Shown here one piece after another: positions 25,794 to 35,629 of a DNA stretch of 37,508 nucleotides. A model generated the notes under the pieces. The model saw nothing but the letters and a program-made list of their open reading frames with translations. It ran no database searches and had not been told where the DNA came from. The position numbers and the translations under genes are program-made. Positions within the stretch are counted from its first letter, which is position 1, and each line of letters starts with the position of its first letter. The DNA comes from Dehalococcoidia bacterium (GTDB lineage Bacteria; Chloroflexota; Dehalococcoidia; UBA2979). The stretch lies in NCBI GenBank assembly GCA_009379925.1, contig WHSU01000034.1, positions 1-37,508 of the forward strand, given 5' to 3'.

Positions 25794-26660
25794 ATGCCAA
25801 AGACCATCGCCCTGCTCGGGCATCCCGTGGCGCACTCGATCTCGCCCGCTTTCCAGCAGGCCGCGCTAGACGCGATGGGCGTGGACGCCAGCTACGAGGC
25901 GTGGGACACACGTCAGGCCGACCTGCCGATCGCCATCGAGCGTCTCCGCTCCGGCTCCATGCTGGGGGCCAACGTCACCATCCCGCACAAGGTGGAGGCC
26001 ATGCGCTTCGTGGATCGTCCGGACGCGCTCACCGAGCGCGTGGGCGCGATCAACACGATCTACCGCCGCGACGCACAGCTCCACGCGACGAACACCGATG
26101 TGACGGGCATCCTCGCGGCCCTCCACGGCGCCGGAGCGGAGCTTGTGGACGCCTCGGTCGTCCTGATTGGTGCCGGCGGCGCCGCGCGCGCGGTGGTCAC
26201 CGCCATGCGCCAGGCGCGGGCTCGCCGTCTCACCGTGGCCAACCGTACGGAGGAGGCCGCCCGCGCGCTCGTGGAGGTCGGCGGGGGCGACCTGGAGGTG
26301 CGCGTCGTGCCGCTGGACGCCGCCTCGGAGGCGCTGCGGCACGCCATGAGGATGGCGCACGTCGTCGTGCAGGCGACCTCGCTAGGGATGCTGCACGGCC
26401 CCGACGAGGACGCCAGTCCGGTCCCGCCGGACTTCTTCCAGCGCGGCCAGTACGCCTTCGACCTCGTTTACATCCCGGAGCGCACGCCCTTCCTGCGTGA
26501 CGCGGAGGCAGCCGGCGCGCACGCCGTGCTCGGCCTGGACATGCTCGTACACCAGGGGGTTGAGTCGTTTCGGCTCTGGACCGGCCTCGATGCCCCGGTT
26601 GACGTGATGTTCGCGGCGGCCCGCAGGGCGCTCGAGGCGCGCACGGGTGACGTCGAGTAG
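25794..26660 (+). CDS. aroE: Shikimate 5-dehydrogenase
   Basis: Reduces 3-dehydroshikimate to shikimate with NADPH, step four of the aromatic amino-acid pathway. The 288-residue protein begins MPKTIALLGHPVAHSISPAF, with the substrate-binding SxS and the NVTIPHK motif carrying the catalytic Lys. GAINTIYR and NTDVTGIL follow. The NADP Rossmann turn is LIGAGGAARAV, and the C-terminus has VLGLDMLVHQGVESFRLWTG. The ATG lies 10 bases after the mltG stop. It opens an aro cluster (aroE, unknown gene, aroC, aroK-aroB). Confidence 0.96.
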   Translation: MPKTIALLGHPVAHSISPAFQQAALDAMGVDASYEAWDTRQADLPIAIERLRSGSMLGANVTIPHKVEAMRFVDRPDALTERVGAINTIYRRDAQLHATNTDVTGILAALHGAGAELVDASVVLIGAGGAARAVVTAMRQARARRLTVANRTEEAARALVEVGGGDLEVRVVPLDAASEALRHAMRMAHVVVQATSLGMLHGPDEDASPVPPDFFQRGQYAFDLVYIPERTPFLRDAEAAGAHAVLGLDMLVHQGVESFRLWTGLDAPVDVMFAAARRALEARTGDVE

Positions 26661-26707
26661 GCGGCGGAGCGCTCAGGCTCGACGTGAGATGATGCCCGGA
26701 CGAAACT

Positions 26708-27441
26708 GTGTCCGTCGTCTCCCGCGCCCGACGCGCGGGGGGACCGAGGGGTTGGGTGGCCGTGGGTCTTGGACTCGCCATCGTCTTGATCGTGTTCTTC
26801 GGGCTCGTGCTCGGCTTCATGGTCGTGCAGGCCATGTTCGCCGCCCGTAAGTGGCGCCAGGTGATCGCGGAGGGTGACCAGGACGCCCTGGAGGAGATGC
26901 TGGACCAGACCTTCGAGGGGTGGCGCGGTAGCCGGCCGCCGAAGGGCACGCCGCCGGCCGACTGGCGCGCGCTGCACACGGCTGCACTCATCGCCGCCGA
27001 CCGCGACCGTGCGCGCGTCTCGCTCCTCGTCGACCCGGATGTCCGCGTCGTGGACGGCCGTCGCACCCAGGTGGGCAGCGACCGCGACGTGGCGCGCCGC
27101 GCCGCGGTCCGCATGGTGGAACGGCTCTTCTACGAGGTGCCGCACATCCATTTCGACGAGGTGCAGGTGGATGTCCAGACCGACTACCGCGACCCTGAGG
27201 GCGGTTCACGGCTGGTGACGCTGCTCACCACCCGCGTCACCCGCGAGCGGGCCTCCTTCGCGGACTGGGAGCACATCGATGCGCCCGCTACCCTCGCGGA
27301 GTGGCGCACGCGGGAGGCCGCGGACGCCGCCGGGCTGGACCCGGACCTGCATGCGCTCATCCACCCGGACGATGTCGCCCGGCTACGCGCGGAACGCGAG
27401 GCCGGACAGCAGGACGCTAGGCAGCAGAACGGCAGCCGCTC

Positions 27442-27445
<4 letters not shown>
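26708..27445 (+). CDS. Single-pass membrane protein of unknown function inside the aro cluster
   Basis: The 245-residue protein begins at GTG with MSVVSRARRAGGPRGWVAVG and has one membrane helix (about residues 16-42, LGLAIVLIVFFGLVLGFMVV), preceded by basic residues, so the remaining 200 residues are probably outside. That part (KWRQVIAEGDQDALEEMLDQ, then VRVVDGRRTQVGS and LVTLLTTRVTRERASF) has the alternating helix-strand feel of an NTF2-like or lipocalin-like sensor domain, a guess only. I recognise no family and no catalytic residues. Its GTGA end overlaps aroC by 4 bases, and it lies 47 bases after aroE. Its charged tail is Gln/Glu-rich. Confidence 0.7.
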
Positions 27446-28640
<1,195 letters not shown>

Positions 28641-28644
<4 letters not shown>

Positions 28645-30380
28645 GCGCCGAGGAACGCAGCCAGTTCCCGCGTCAGATCGTCCTCATCGGCCTCTCCGGC
28701 GTCGGCAAGACGACGGTCGGTCGGATGATCGCGGAGCGCCTCGGCTGGCCCTTCGTCGACACGGACGATGTGATCACGAGCCGGCACGGCCGCACACCGG
28801 CCGACATTTTGGAGTCGGACGGCGAGCTGGCGTTCCGTGAGATCGAGGCCGCGGTGGTCGCAGAGGCGGCGAAGCAGTCGCCCGCCGTCATCTCCACCGG
28901 TGGCGGCGCCTTCCTCAACCCGCGCTCACGACGCGCGCTCGGGGAGCGGGGACTGATCTGCTACCTCGATGCCACGCCCGCCGAGATTGCCCGGCGCATC
29001 GACGACGACGACCCGGACGTGAAGCGGCCGCTGCTCGGCGAAGACATCGAGGCGCGGCTGCACGAGTTGGACCGCGAACGCCGTCCCTTCTACAACAACG
29101 CCGACCTCTGGGTGCCGGTGCAGGGCCTGTCCGCGCCGCATGGCGAAGGCCCGAAGGTCGCGGCCCAGGCGGCAGGGGAGGCCGCCGCGGCCCGCATCCT
29201 GCACAGCTGGGCCACCGAGGGCGCCCGGTTGGTCGCACAGCCGCGCCGCCTCGACCGTTTCGCGGCTGTGGAGCCACCTCGTGTCCCCGCGGCCGTGGTG
29301 GACACGGGGGCGGAACGCTACCCGGTCTGGGTGGGTCCGGGCGAGATTGGCCGCTTACCGGACCGCCTGCGGCAACTGGAACTCGATAACCGGCGCATCT
29401 TCGTGATTTCGGACGCCAACGTCATGGAACACCATGGCCGTGGCGTGGCCGAGACCCTGGACTCCGCCGGCATCGCGGGCGCCTCCTACATCGTGCCGTC
29501 CGGCGAAGCCTCGAAGACGCTCCGCGTCGCCGGCGAGGTCTACCGCTGGCTGGCCGAGCAGCGCGCCGAGCGCCGCGACCTCATCGTCGGGCTCGGTGGC
29601 GGGGTCGTCGGCGACCTCGCGGGGTTCGTGGCGGCCACCTACCTCCGAGGCATGCCCCTGATCCAGATCCCGACCTCCCTACTGGCGATGAACGATGCCG
29701 CGATCGGCGGAAAGTCCGCCGTCGACCTCCCGGCAGGCAAGAACCTCGTCGGCGCGTTCCGCCAGCCGGCCGCCGTGCTATCCGACGTCGAGACCCTGCG
29801 CACGCTGCCGCGCCGCTCCTACACCGAGGGCTGGGCGGAAGTACTCAAGCACGCGTTGATCCTCGACCCGGCGCTGCTGAGCCTGCTGGAGCGGGAGGCA
29901 GGCGCCCTCACCACCTCGCAGCCCGACCTTGACCTCGTGGCCGGGGTGGTGGCTCGCTCCTCGCGGCTGAAGGCGCTCATCGTCTCCAGCGACCCGACCG
30001 AACGAGGCCTGCGCGCCATCCTCAACTATGGCCACACCATCGGCCATGGCATCGAGACCGCGACGGGGTACGAGCAGTACCTGCACGGCGAGGCGGTAGC
30101 CGTCGGCATGATGGGCGCGGCCCAGATCGGCGCCGAGTTGGGCACCATGGAGCGCGAACTGCTCGCCCGCCAGGCCGACCTGCTGCGCGCCTTCGACCTG
30201 CCCCTGCGCGCGCCGGGCGTCCGAGGCCGCGCTGTCCTCGAGGCCATGCGGCTCGACAAGAAGGTCGCCCAGGGTCGCCGCAGCTTCGTCCTACTCGGAG
30301 GGGCGGGCCGCGCCGTCGTCCGCAACGATGTCCCAGACGACGTGGTCCAGCGCGCCGTCGCGGACCTCGTGCGCGAGTAG
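28641..30380 (+). CDS. aroKB: Fused shikimate kinase / 3-dehydroquinate synthase (AroK-AroB)
   Basis: One 579-residue chain carries two pathway enzymes. Residues 11-175 are shikimate kinase: Walker A GLSGVGKTT (17-25), the DTDD-containing FVDTDDVITSRHG, and VISTGGGAF. After a linker (about 180-215), residues 220-579 are dehydroquinate synthase. It has GGGVVGDLAGFVAATYLRG for NAD, then IPTSLLAMNDAAIGGKSAVD and KNLVGAFRQP, and the zinc-site HTIGHGIE with LHGEAVAVGM. Canonical AroB has Gln-Val-Asp where this has Met-Asn-Asp before AAIGGK; the Asp is kept. The two steps are not consecutive, so this is not simple channelling. It ends with TAG, and an acylphosphatase follows after six bases. Confidence 0.95.
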
Positions 30381-30386
30381 CCCGGA

Positions 30387-30671
30387 GTGCCGGGGCGCCA
30401 ACGCCAGGTAGTCGCCATCGCGAAGGGCCGCGTGCAAGGCGTGGGCTACCGCGCCTTCTGCGCGGACACCGCCATGCGCCTGAACGTCGAAGGCCAGGCG
30501 CGCAACCTCCCGGACGGGAGAGTCGAGGTGATCGCCGAAGGCGACGAACCCACGCTCCGCCAGTTCGTCGAGCGCCTCCGCGAAGGCCCTCCGTACTCCC
30601 GCGTCGACGAGGTCACCTACCGCTGGGAGGACCCAACCGGCACGTTCGCCGGCTTCGAGGCGATCATCTAG
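30387..30671 (+). CDS. acyP: Acylphosphatase
   Basis: Small (94-residue) enzyme that hydrolyses carboxyl-phosphate bonds. It has the catalytic pattern GRVQGVGYRAFCADTA, whose Arg binds the phosphate, and NLPDGRVEVIAEGDE, carrying the catalytic Asn. The ferredoxin-like fold is complete, ending FAGFEAII. It begins with GTG six bases after the aroK-aroB stop, with no separate ribosome site, so it is probably translationally coupled. Its role in the cluster may be coincidental. It ends with TAG. Confidence 0.93.
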   Translation: MPGRQRQVVAIAKGRVQGVGYRAFCADTAMRLNVEGQARNLPDGRVEVIAEGDEPTLRQFVERLREGPPYSRVDEVTYRWEDPTGTFAGFEAII

Positions 30672-30800
30672 GCGGCCACCGCATGACTTGTGAGACGCGT
30701 GCGTCCGGATCGCCCGTTCATCGAGGCTCCAGCATCGACCGCGTCCTCGGCTCCCCTTCGTAGCGAGGCGCAACCAGATAGCCGCCTCAGGGTGTCGCGG

Positions 30801-30806
30801 TACAAT
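30801..30806 (+). promoter_or_regulatory. -10 element before the DUF2283 gene
   Basis: TACAAT lies 27 bases before the GTG of the DUF2283 gene. The -35 is weak. It marks a likely new transcription unit after the aro cluster; the 30672-30833 gap holds no gene. Confidence 0.4.
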
Positions 30807-30833
30807 CGCCCCGAACACGTCGTGGAGTCCAAC

Positions 30834-31064
30834 GTGAGAATCCAGTACTTCGCGGAAACCGATACGCTGCACATCTGGCTCGCTGAGCGGCAGAGTGTCG
30901 AGTCGGAGGAGATCGCCCCCGACGTCGTCGCCGACTTCGACGTTGACGGCAATGTGGTCGCGTTCGACATCGAACATGCATCGAAGACGATCGACCTGAC
31001 GAGTATCGAGACGAGTGCCCTCCCGCTCCTTGCCACAAGAGCGACTAGCGTTCCTGCGTCGTGA
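30834..31064 (+). CDS. DUF2283-family small protein
   Basis: The 76-residue protein begins VRIQYFAETDTLHIWLAERQ and continues EEIAPDVVADFDVDGNVVAF and DIEHASKTIDL, matching the DUF2283 pattern: a YD-D-A-DALYI-L opening, then a D-G--VGIEI-DAS segment. Members are often next to toxin-antitoxin-like or unknown genes; their biochemical role is not established. GTG 30834 has GGAG six bases upstream. Its last 50 bases overlap the start of the next gene in another frame, which is unusually long for this window and may mean that the downstream start is later. Confidence 0.75.
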   Translation: MRIQYFAETDTLHIWLAERQSVESEEIAPDVVADFDVDGNVVAFDIEHASKTIDLTSIETSALPLLATRATSVPAS

Positions 31065-31962
31065 ATCTGGCGCCCCCACCGAGCTCATCGCTCGCGCCCA
31101 ACGGGTCCTCGGGAGCCGGGTCGTCGATGCTCGGCGGCAGGACGGTGGCTACACGCCGGCCGAACGCTGGGCGCTGACGTTCGAGGACCGCTCGTCGGTC
31201 TTTGCGAAGATGGGCACAACGCCGCTGACCGCCGGCTGGCTGGTTGCCGAGCATGGGTTCTACGAGCACGCGGAGTCACTCGGTGGATTCGAGTTTGCCC
31301 CGAGGCTGCTCGGCTGGGATCCGCACCGTGAACGCCCGCTCGTCCTGCTGGAGGATCTGAGTGCGGGTGACTGGCCACCACCGTGGACCGCCGAGCGAAT
31401 CGAGCGCGTGTGTGTGATGCTAGAGCGGGTGGCCGCGACCAACGCGCCGGACTGGGCGCCATCGATCGAAGAGCGTAGAGCGCATCTTGCCGGGTGGACT
31501 CGTGTGCAGTCCGACCCGGCACCGTTCCTCCGCCTTGGACTCGCAACGGCTGCGTGGCTGCAGGTCGCGTTGGCCCGGCTGGTCGACGCCGAGGCTTCGG
31601 CGGTCCTCGACGGTGACGCGCTAGTCCATTTGGATGTCCGCAGCGACAACCTGTGTTTCGTCGGTCGGCGGACGGTCCTGGTGGACTGGAACAACACCGC
31701 CCGTGGGAACGCGCTCCTGGACCTCGCGGCGTGGCTCCCGAGCCTCCAGTCCGAGGGCGGTCCGCCTCCGTGGGAGCTAATGCCCGACAGTGGCGGGTTC
31801 TCGGCGCTGCTGTCCGGCTACTTCGCGGCGAACGCCGGACTCCCCTACCCCGAGGGCGCCCCCAGGGTGCGTGGCGTGCAGTTGGCCCAACTTCGCACCT
31901 CACTCCCGTGGGCCATCCGCGAACTCGGCCTCCCTCCCCTCGACGGGCACTCTGCACGCTGA
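31015..31962 (+). CDS. Aminoglycoside-phosphotransferase-fold (APH) protein
   Basis: Kinase-like protein of 315 residues. The nucleotide lobe has SVFAKMGTTPLTAGWLVAEH and PLVLLEDLSAG. The catalytic loop is LVHLDVRSDNLCFVG (H-x-D-x-x-x-x-N, Brenner's motif), and the magnesium-binding segment is VLVDWNNTARGNALLDLAAW. These are the APH/choline-kinase superfamily marks. The real substrate could be an aminoglycoside, a sugar, homoserine or another small alcohol; resistance must not be assumed. The GTG at 31015 gives a 50-base overlap with the preceding gene; a TTG at 31030 is an alternative. There is no convincing ribosome site at either. Confidence 0.8.
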   Translation: MPSRSLPQERLAFLRRESGAPTELIARAQRVLGSRVVDARRQDGGYTPAERWALTFEDRSSVFAKMGTTPLTAGWLVAEHGFYEHAESLGGFEFAPRLLGWDPHRERPLVLLEDLSAGDWPPPWTAERIERVCVMLERVAATNAPDWAPSIEERRAHLAGWTRVQSDPAPFLRLGLATAAWLQVALARLVDAEASAVLDGDALVHLDVRSDNLCFVGRRTVLVDWNNTARGNALLDLAAWLPSLQSEGGPPPWELMPDSGGFSALLSGYFAANAGLPYPEGAPRVRGVQLAQLRTSLPWAIRELGLPPLDGHSAR

Positions 31963-32201
31963 TCTCGGCGGCACATAACTGGCATGCCAATGCAACGGGC
32001 CGGACGACCGCGTCGCGCCGTTGCAAGAGGCGCGCGCCTAGCGTATCCGGTGCGCCGGCTCCTTTGCCGGTGCAGGCACGGACTGACGAGACGACGGCCC
32101 GGCGGTGGGGGCCGTCTTGCGAAACAGGCTCCCAGGCGCCCGCCCTGGAGCAGGCGGACCGGCCGAGAGGCCGGTCCGCTGGTCGTCCTGGAGGGCCGCC
32201 G
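31963..32201. other. Hairpin-rich intergenic segment
   Basis: Between the APH gene (+) and the convergent mobB (-) lie several dyads in 239 bases: the palindrome TGGCATGCCA (31980-31989), GCAACGG mirrored by CCGTTGC (about 31993-32026), a TGCGCCGGC/GCCGGTGCA stem (32051-32074), GACGGCCC/GGGCCGTC (32093-32116), and a long stem at 32154-32179. No open frame here is supported. It could be terminators or a structured RNA; no known RNA family is recognised. Confidence 0.5.
32154..32179. terminator. Perfect 11-bp hairpin with a GAGA tetraloop downstream of mobB
   Basis: GCGGACCGGCC-GAGA-GGCCGGTCCGC is a perfect stem closed by a GNRA-type loop, 23 bases past the mobB stop on the minus strand. There is no T-run on either side, so a Rho-independent terminator is only moderately supported; the loop also fits a stable RNA. 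Confidence 0.5.
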
Positions 32202-32861
32202 CTAGCCCTTGCCCTTGCCGCGGCGTCGCAGGCTGAGCCGGATCGACCGAGGCGCACCCACGCCCTTGAGTTGCTCCACCATCGTGAACACCGGCTTCGC
32301 GATGACGTCCCGCACGAACCCGACCGCCTCGACTGGGTCGCCGTCGACCTCGAGGCCCATCGAAACGTCGGGCTCGCCGCCCAGGACCTCGCGCTCGACC
32401 AGGTCCGCCAGGCCGTTCGTCTCGCCCGGTCCGAAGCGCTCGAAGGCGCCAGCAATCTCGTCCGAGGACACCACCGCCAGCAGGTCATCGCTGTCCGTGA
32501 CCAGCGCCGCGCCGCCCGGGGGCGAGAGTTCCACGGCGGGATAGCCCGCGTCCTCGAAGCCCTCCGCAAGCAGCAGGTCGATACTCGGATCGAGGGAAGC
32601 GACGACCTCGCGGAGTCCCGGCAGCGCCATCGCCCGCTCCATCGTGATGCGCCCCCCGCTGGAGAGCACGATCACGGTCGTCGCGGCCCCGGCATCGAGC
32701 TGGCGAGCGGCGTCATGGTCGAGCAGCGCCGACTCGATCGCCTCGCGGCGCACGACCGTGGCGATGCGGAAGCCGCGCGAACGCAGCGCTTCCACAAGGG
32801 AGACGATGAGCAGTGTCTTGCCGGACCCGGGTGGCCCGACGACCCGCAGCACCGGTACCAC
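32202..32861 (-). CDS. mobB: MobB-like GTP-binding molybdopterin-guanine dinucleotide protein
   Basis: P-loop protein (219 residues) that in other bacteria assists MobA in attaching GMP to molybdopterin. Walker A is VVGPPGSGKTLLIVSLVEAL, followed by the family pattern LRSRGFRIATVVRRE and LLDHDAARQLDAGAATTVIV. LLLAEGFEDAGYP fits the LVEGFK segment. The C-terminal third (after about residue 130) is longer than in E. coli MobB and ends with basic LRRRGKGKG; its role is unclear. The GTG start is chosen because it overlaps the moeA stop by one base (TAGTG). I see no MobA. Confidence 0.85.
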   Translation of the reverse strand: MVPVLRVVGPPGSGKTLLIVSLVEALRSRGFRIATVVRREAIESALLDHDAARQLDAGAATTVIVLSSGGRITMERAMALPGLREVVASLDPSIDLLLAEGFEDAGYPAVELSPPGGAALVTDSDDLLAVVSSDEIAGAFERFGPGETNGLADLVEREVLGGEPDVSMGLEVDGDPVEAVGFVRDVIAKPVFTMVEQLKGVGAPRSIRLSLRRRGKGKG

Positions 32862-34270
32862 TACGCGCCACCTCGGCTGAAGCTCGCCAGCATCGGAGGT
32901 ACGGGCGCCTCCCGGTCGACGAGCATAACCTCGCACTCCTCGCCCGGCTCGATTGACTCGATGTCCTCCGGACACACGGCGTACCCGTTCGCCAGCGCCA
33001 TCGAGGTGAGCACGCCGGAGCCCTGCGGCCCCGTCAGGCGGGCCAGCCAGCGGCCGTCCTCGCCCTGCGTGACCACACAGCGCGCGTAGAAGCGGCGGCC
33101 GTCAGAGTTGTGGATGCGGTCGAGTGCGACCGCGCGCACCGTTGGGCGCGGCCACGCCTCGGGCTTGCCGAGCATCGTGAACAGCGCGGGGCGTCCGAAC
33201 AGCTCGAACGTCATCAGGGCGCTGACGGGGTTCCCCGGCAGTCCCAGGTGCGGCACGGGACCCCGTGGCCCCTCGAAGCGGCCGAAGGCCAGCGGTTTGC
33301 CCGGCTTCATGCGGACCGTCCAGAAGCCGACCTCTCCTTCGTTGGCGAGCACCGTCTTAACCACATCGAAGTCACCGCGCGAGACGCCCGCCGACGTCAC
33401 CAGCAGGTCCGCTCCCGACAGCCCCTCGCGGATGCGGGCCGTCAGCGCCTCGACGGTGTCGGGTGCGACATCGAGGATGCGCGGCACCCCGCCGAAGGCC
33501 TGCACCTGCGCCGCGAGCGAGAAGGCGTTTGAGTCGTAGATCTTGCCGGGGGTCATCGGCTGGCCGGGCCGCAACAGCTCGTCGCCCGTCGAGAGGATCG
33601 CGATGACCGGTCGCCGATGCACCGCGACGCGGTCGAGGCCCAGCGAGGCCAGCACGCCCACGTGCGCCGCCTGTACCACCGTCCCTCGAGGCAGCACGAG
33701 TTCCCCGGCGCGCACGTCCTCGCCGGCGACGCGGATGTTGGCGCCCGGCTGCGCCTCCACGTCGATGCGTACCCGCTCGCGGCCGCGCCATGCCTCGGCG
33801 CCGGGTCGGTTGCCATGCCCGGCGCCGGCGACATCGTCCTGTTCGTCGGTCTCCTCGAACGGGACGACCGAGTCGGCGCCCGCCGGCAGCGGGGCGCCGG
33901 TCATGATGCGCACGGCCTCGCCCGGTCCGACGTGGCCCTCGAACACCTGTCCCGCACGCAGATAGCCGGTCACGCGCAGGTGCAGGGGCGCCTCGTAGGC
34001 CGCCCCGCGCGTGTCCTCCGCCCGCACGGCGTAGCCGTCCATCGCCGTGTTCGGCAGCGGCGGGATATCGAAGCCGGCGTGGACGTCCTCCGCCAGTACC
34101 TGGCCCAGCGCGTCGAGGAGCGGTGTGGCGACCGCTTCCAGAGGCGAAAAGTGCTCGAGGATGCGCGCCCGCGCCTCCTCGACCGAGATCATGTCGCTCG
34201 GCAGGATGCTCCGCGCAGCCGTGGAGGGTGCGCCGTGCGTCGCCTCGTCGCGCTGCCTGGCCTCTGTCAC
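32861..34270 (-). CDS. moeA: Molybdopterin molybdenumtransferase MoeA
   Basis: Inserts molybdate into adenylated molybdopterin. The 469-residue protein has the MoeA N-terminal signature ISVEEARARILEHFSPLEAV, PPLPNTAMDGYAVRAED and IMTGAPLPAGADSVVPFEET. The MoCF-binding domain has AILSTGDELLRP, IYDSNAFSLAAQV and TSAGVSRGDFDVV. LGLPGNPVSALMTFELF and a C-terminal domain IV (FYARCVVTQGED) complete it. The start is GTG 34270, where a GGAGGAG ribosome site precedes it by five bases. An ATG 26 codons later starts at the conserved part, so it is the alternative. It is coupled to mobB by a one-base overlap. A TAGACT -10 lies upstream. Confidence 0.96.
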   Translation of the reverse strand: MTEARQRDEATHGAPSTAARSILPSDMISVEEARARILEHFSPLEAVATPLLDALGQVLAEDVHAGFDIPPLPNTAMDGYAVRAEDTRGAAYEAPLHLRVTGYLRAGQVFEGHVGPGEAVRIMTGAPLPAGADSVVPFEETDEQDDVAGAGHGNRPGAEAWRGRERVRIDVEAQPGANIRVAGEDVRAGELVLPRGTVVQAAHVGVLASLGLDRVAVHRRPVIAILSTGDELLRPGQPMTPGKIYDSNAFSLAAQVQAFGGVPRILDVAPDTVEALTARIREGLSGADLLVTSAGVSRGDFDVVKTVLANEGEVGFWTVRMKPGKPLAFGRFEGPRGPVPHLGLPGNPVSALMTFELFGRPALFTMLGKPEAWPRPTVRAVALDRIHNSDGRRFYARCVVTQGEDGRWLARLTGPQGSGVLTSMALANGYAVCPEDIESIEPGEECEVMLVDREAPVPPMLASFSRGGA

Positions 34271-34307
34271 CCGTACTCCTCCAGCGTCCCGTCCGCGCCG
34301 TACCACG

Positions 34308-34313
34308 AGTCTA
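34308..34313 (-). promoter_or_regulatory. Candidate -10 element for moeA-mobB
   Basis: TAGACT on the minus strand, 38 bases before the moeA GTG. No clear -35 is seen. The divergent gap to the amidohydrolase is 210 bases. Confidence 0.3.
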
Positions 34314-34480
34314 CGCCACGTCCGGCCACCCTCGATGTTCGCCCTCGTCCCAGGACCGGCCACACGATCCGGGTCGCGTGGCCGGCCACCCCGCGCGAGG
34401 TGCTGCCGCCGGCCGGATTGTCCGATCGGCCCCTTCGCGGCCTCTGTTATGCTCCCGCCGACCGCGGAGGGAGCTGCTCG

Positions 34481-35629
34481 ATGCCTGACCTGCTGCTCCA
34501 CGGAGGACGCGCGTGGGATGGCCTGGCGGACACCGCCGAGCAGCGCCCCGTCGCCGTCACCGGCGGTGTGCTGGCCCGGCCCGCCGAAGACGCCGCGCGC
34601 GGCATCGACATCACGGGCTGCACCATCATCCCGGGCCTCATCGAGGGCCATACGCACCTCTGCTGGAACGCCGCGCCGGACTGGCGGCAGGTGTACGACG
34701 CCGAAGATGACGCCGCACGCCTGCTCCGCATGGCCGGCAACGCTCGCTCGATGCTCGCCGCCGGCATCACCACCGTCCGCGACCTGGGCGCCCCGACGCA
34801 CCTCGCGGTAGCGCTCCGGGACGCCATCCGGAACGGAGTCGTCGAGGGGCCCGATTTGCTGGTCGCCGGGGCGCCGGTCACGGTCACCGGAGGCCACTGC
34901 TGGTTCCTCGGTGGCGAGGCCGACGGCGAACTGGGCGTCCGCGTGGCCGTCCGGGAGCGCGTGAGGGCAGGCGTGGACTGGATCAAGGTCATGGCCTCCG
35001 GTGGCAACATGACGCCGGACACGAACGTCTACGCGCCCCAGTACACCGTCGACGAACTCCGCGCGCTCGTCGAGGAGGCGCATCGCCTCGACCGGCGCGT
35101 CGCCGCGCACGCCCACGGCGCGGAGGGCATCCGTGCGGCCGTCGAGGCGGGTGTCGACATGGTGGAGCACTGCTCCTTCCAGACGCCCGAGGGCCACGCG
35201 AAGGACGACATCGTGATCGCGGAGATCGCCCGCAAGGGCATCATCGTGTCGCCCACGGTCTCCGTTGGCTTCGCCCGCTGGGAGGGCACCGAGCGCTGGG
35301 AGCGCCGCTCCGAGGTCGTGCGCGCGCTCTTCGCTGCCGGGGCGCGTGTCCTCATGAGCACAGACTCTGGCATCCCGAATAACCCACACGCCGCTCTGGG
35401 AGGCGCGTTGGCGGTGATGGCTCGCCTGGCGGGCCTCGCGCCGATCAAGGCGCTTCGCCTGGCCACCAGCACCTCTGCCACGCTACTCGGGCTCCTCGAC
35501 CGCGGCACGCTGGAGCAGGGGCGGCGCGCCGACCTGTTGGTCGTCGAAGGCGACCCGCTGGAGGACCTCGGTGCGCTCGACCGCGTGCGGCTCGTTGTGG
35601 CCGGCGGCAGAGTGCTATCACCCGGTTGA
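34481..35629 (+). CDS. Metal-dependent amidohydrolase (prolidase/imidazolonepropionase-like)
   Basis: The 382-residue TIM-barrel hydrolase has metal ligands in GHTHLCWN, a bridging Lys in DWIKVMASGGNMTP, then His in VAAHAHGAEG and MVEHCSFQTPEG, and the final Asp in MSTDSGIPNNPHAAL. The pattern matches the subtype-III-like amidohydrolase group with Xaa-Pro dipeptidase, carboxypeptidase and imidazolonepropionase relatives. The small beta-sandwich made by both termini is visible (GCTIIPGLIEGHTH and ADLLVVEGDPLEDL). The exact substrate is unknown. ATG 34481 has GGAGGGAG seven bases upstream. Confidence 0.9.
   Translation: MPDLLLHGGRAWDGLADTAEQRPVAVTGGVLARPAEDAARGIDITGCTIIPGLIEGHTHLCWNAAPDWRQVYDAEDDAARLLRMAGNARSMLAAGITTVRDLGAPTHLAVALRDAIRNGVVEGPDLLVAGAPVTVTGGHCWFLGGEADGELGVRVAVRERVRAGVDWIKVMASGGNMTPDTNVYAPQYTVDELRALVEEAHRLDRRVAAHAHGAEGIRAAVEAGVDMVEHCSFQTPEGHAKDDIVIAEIARKGIIVSPTVSVGFARWEGTERWERRSEVVRALFAAGARVLMSTDSGIPNNPHAALGGALAVMARLAGLAPIKALRLATSTSATLLGLLDRGTLEQGRRADLLVVEGDPLEDLGALDRVRLVVAGGRVLSPG

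Noticed and set aside
31963-32201. Molybdenum-cofactor riboswitch or tRNA
   Set aside because: It lies at the 3' end of mobB, not upstream of moeA, and no tRNA T-loop or CCA pattern is present.
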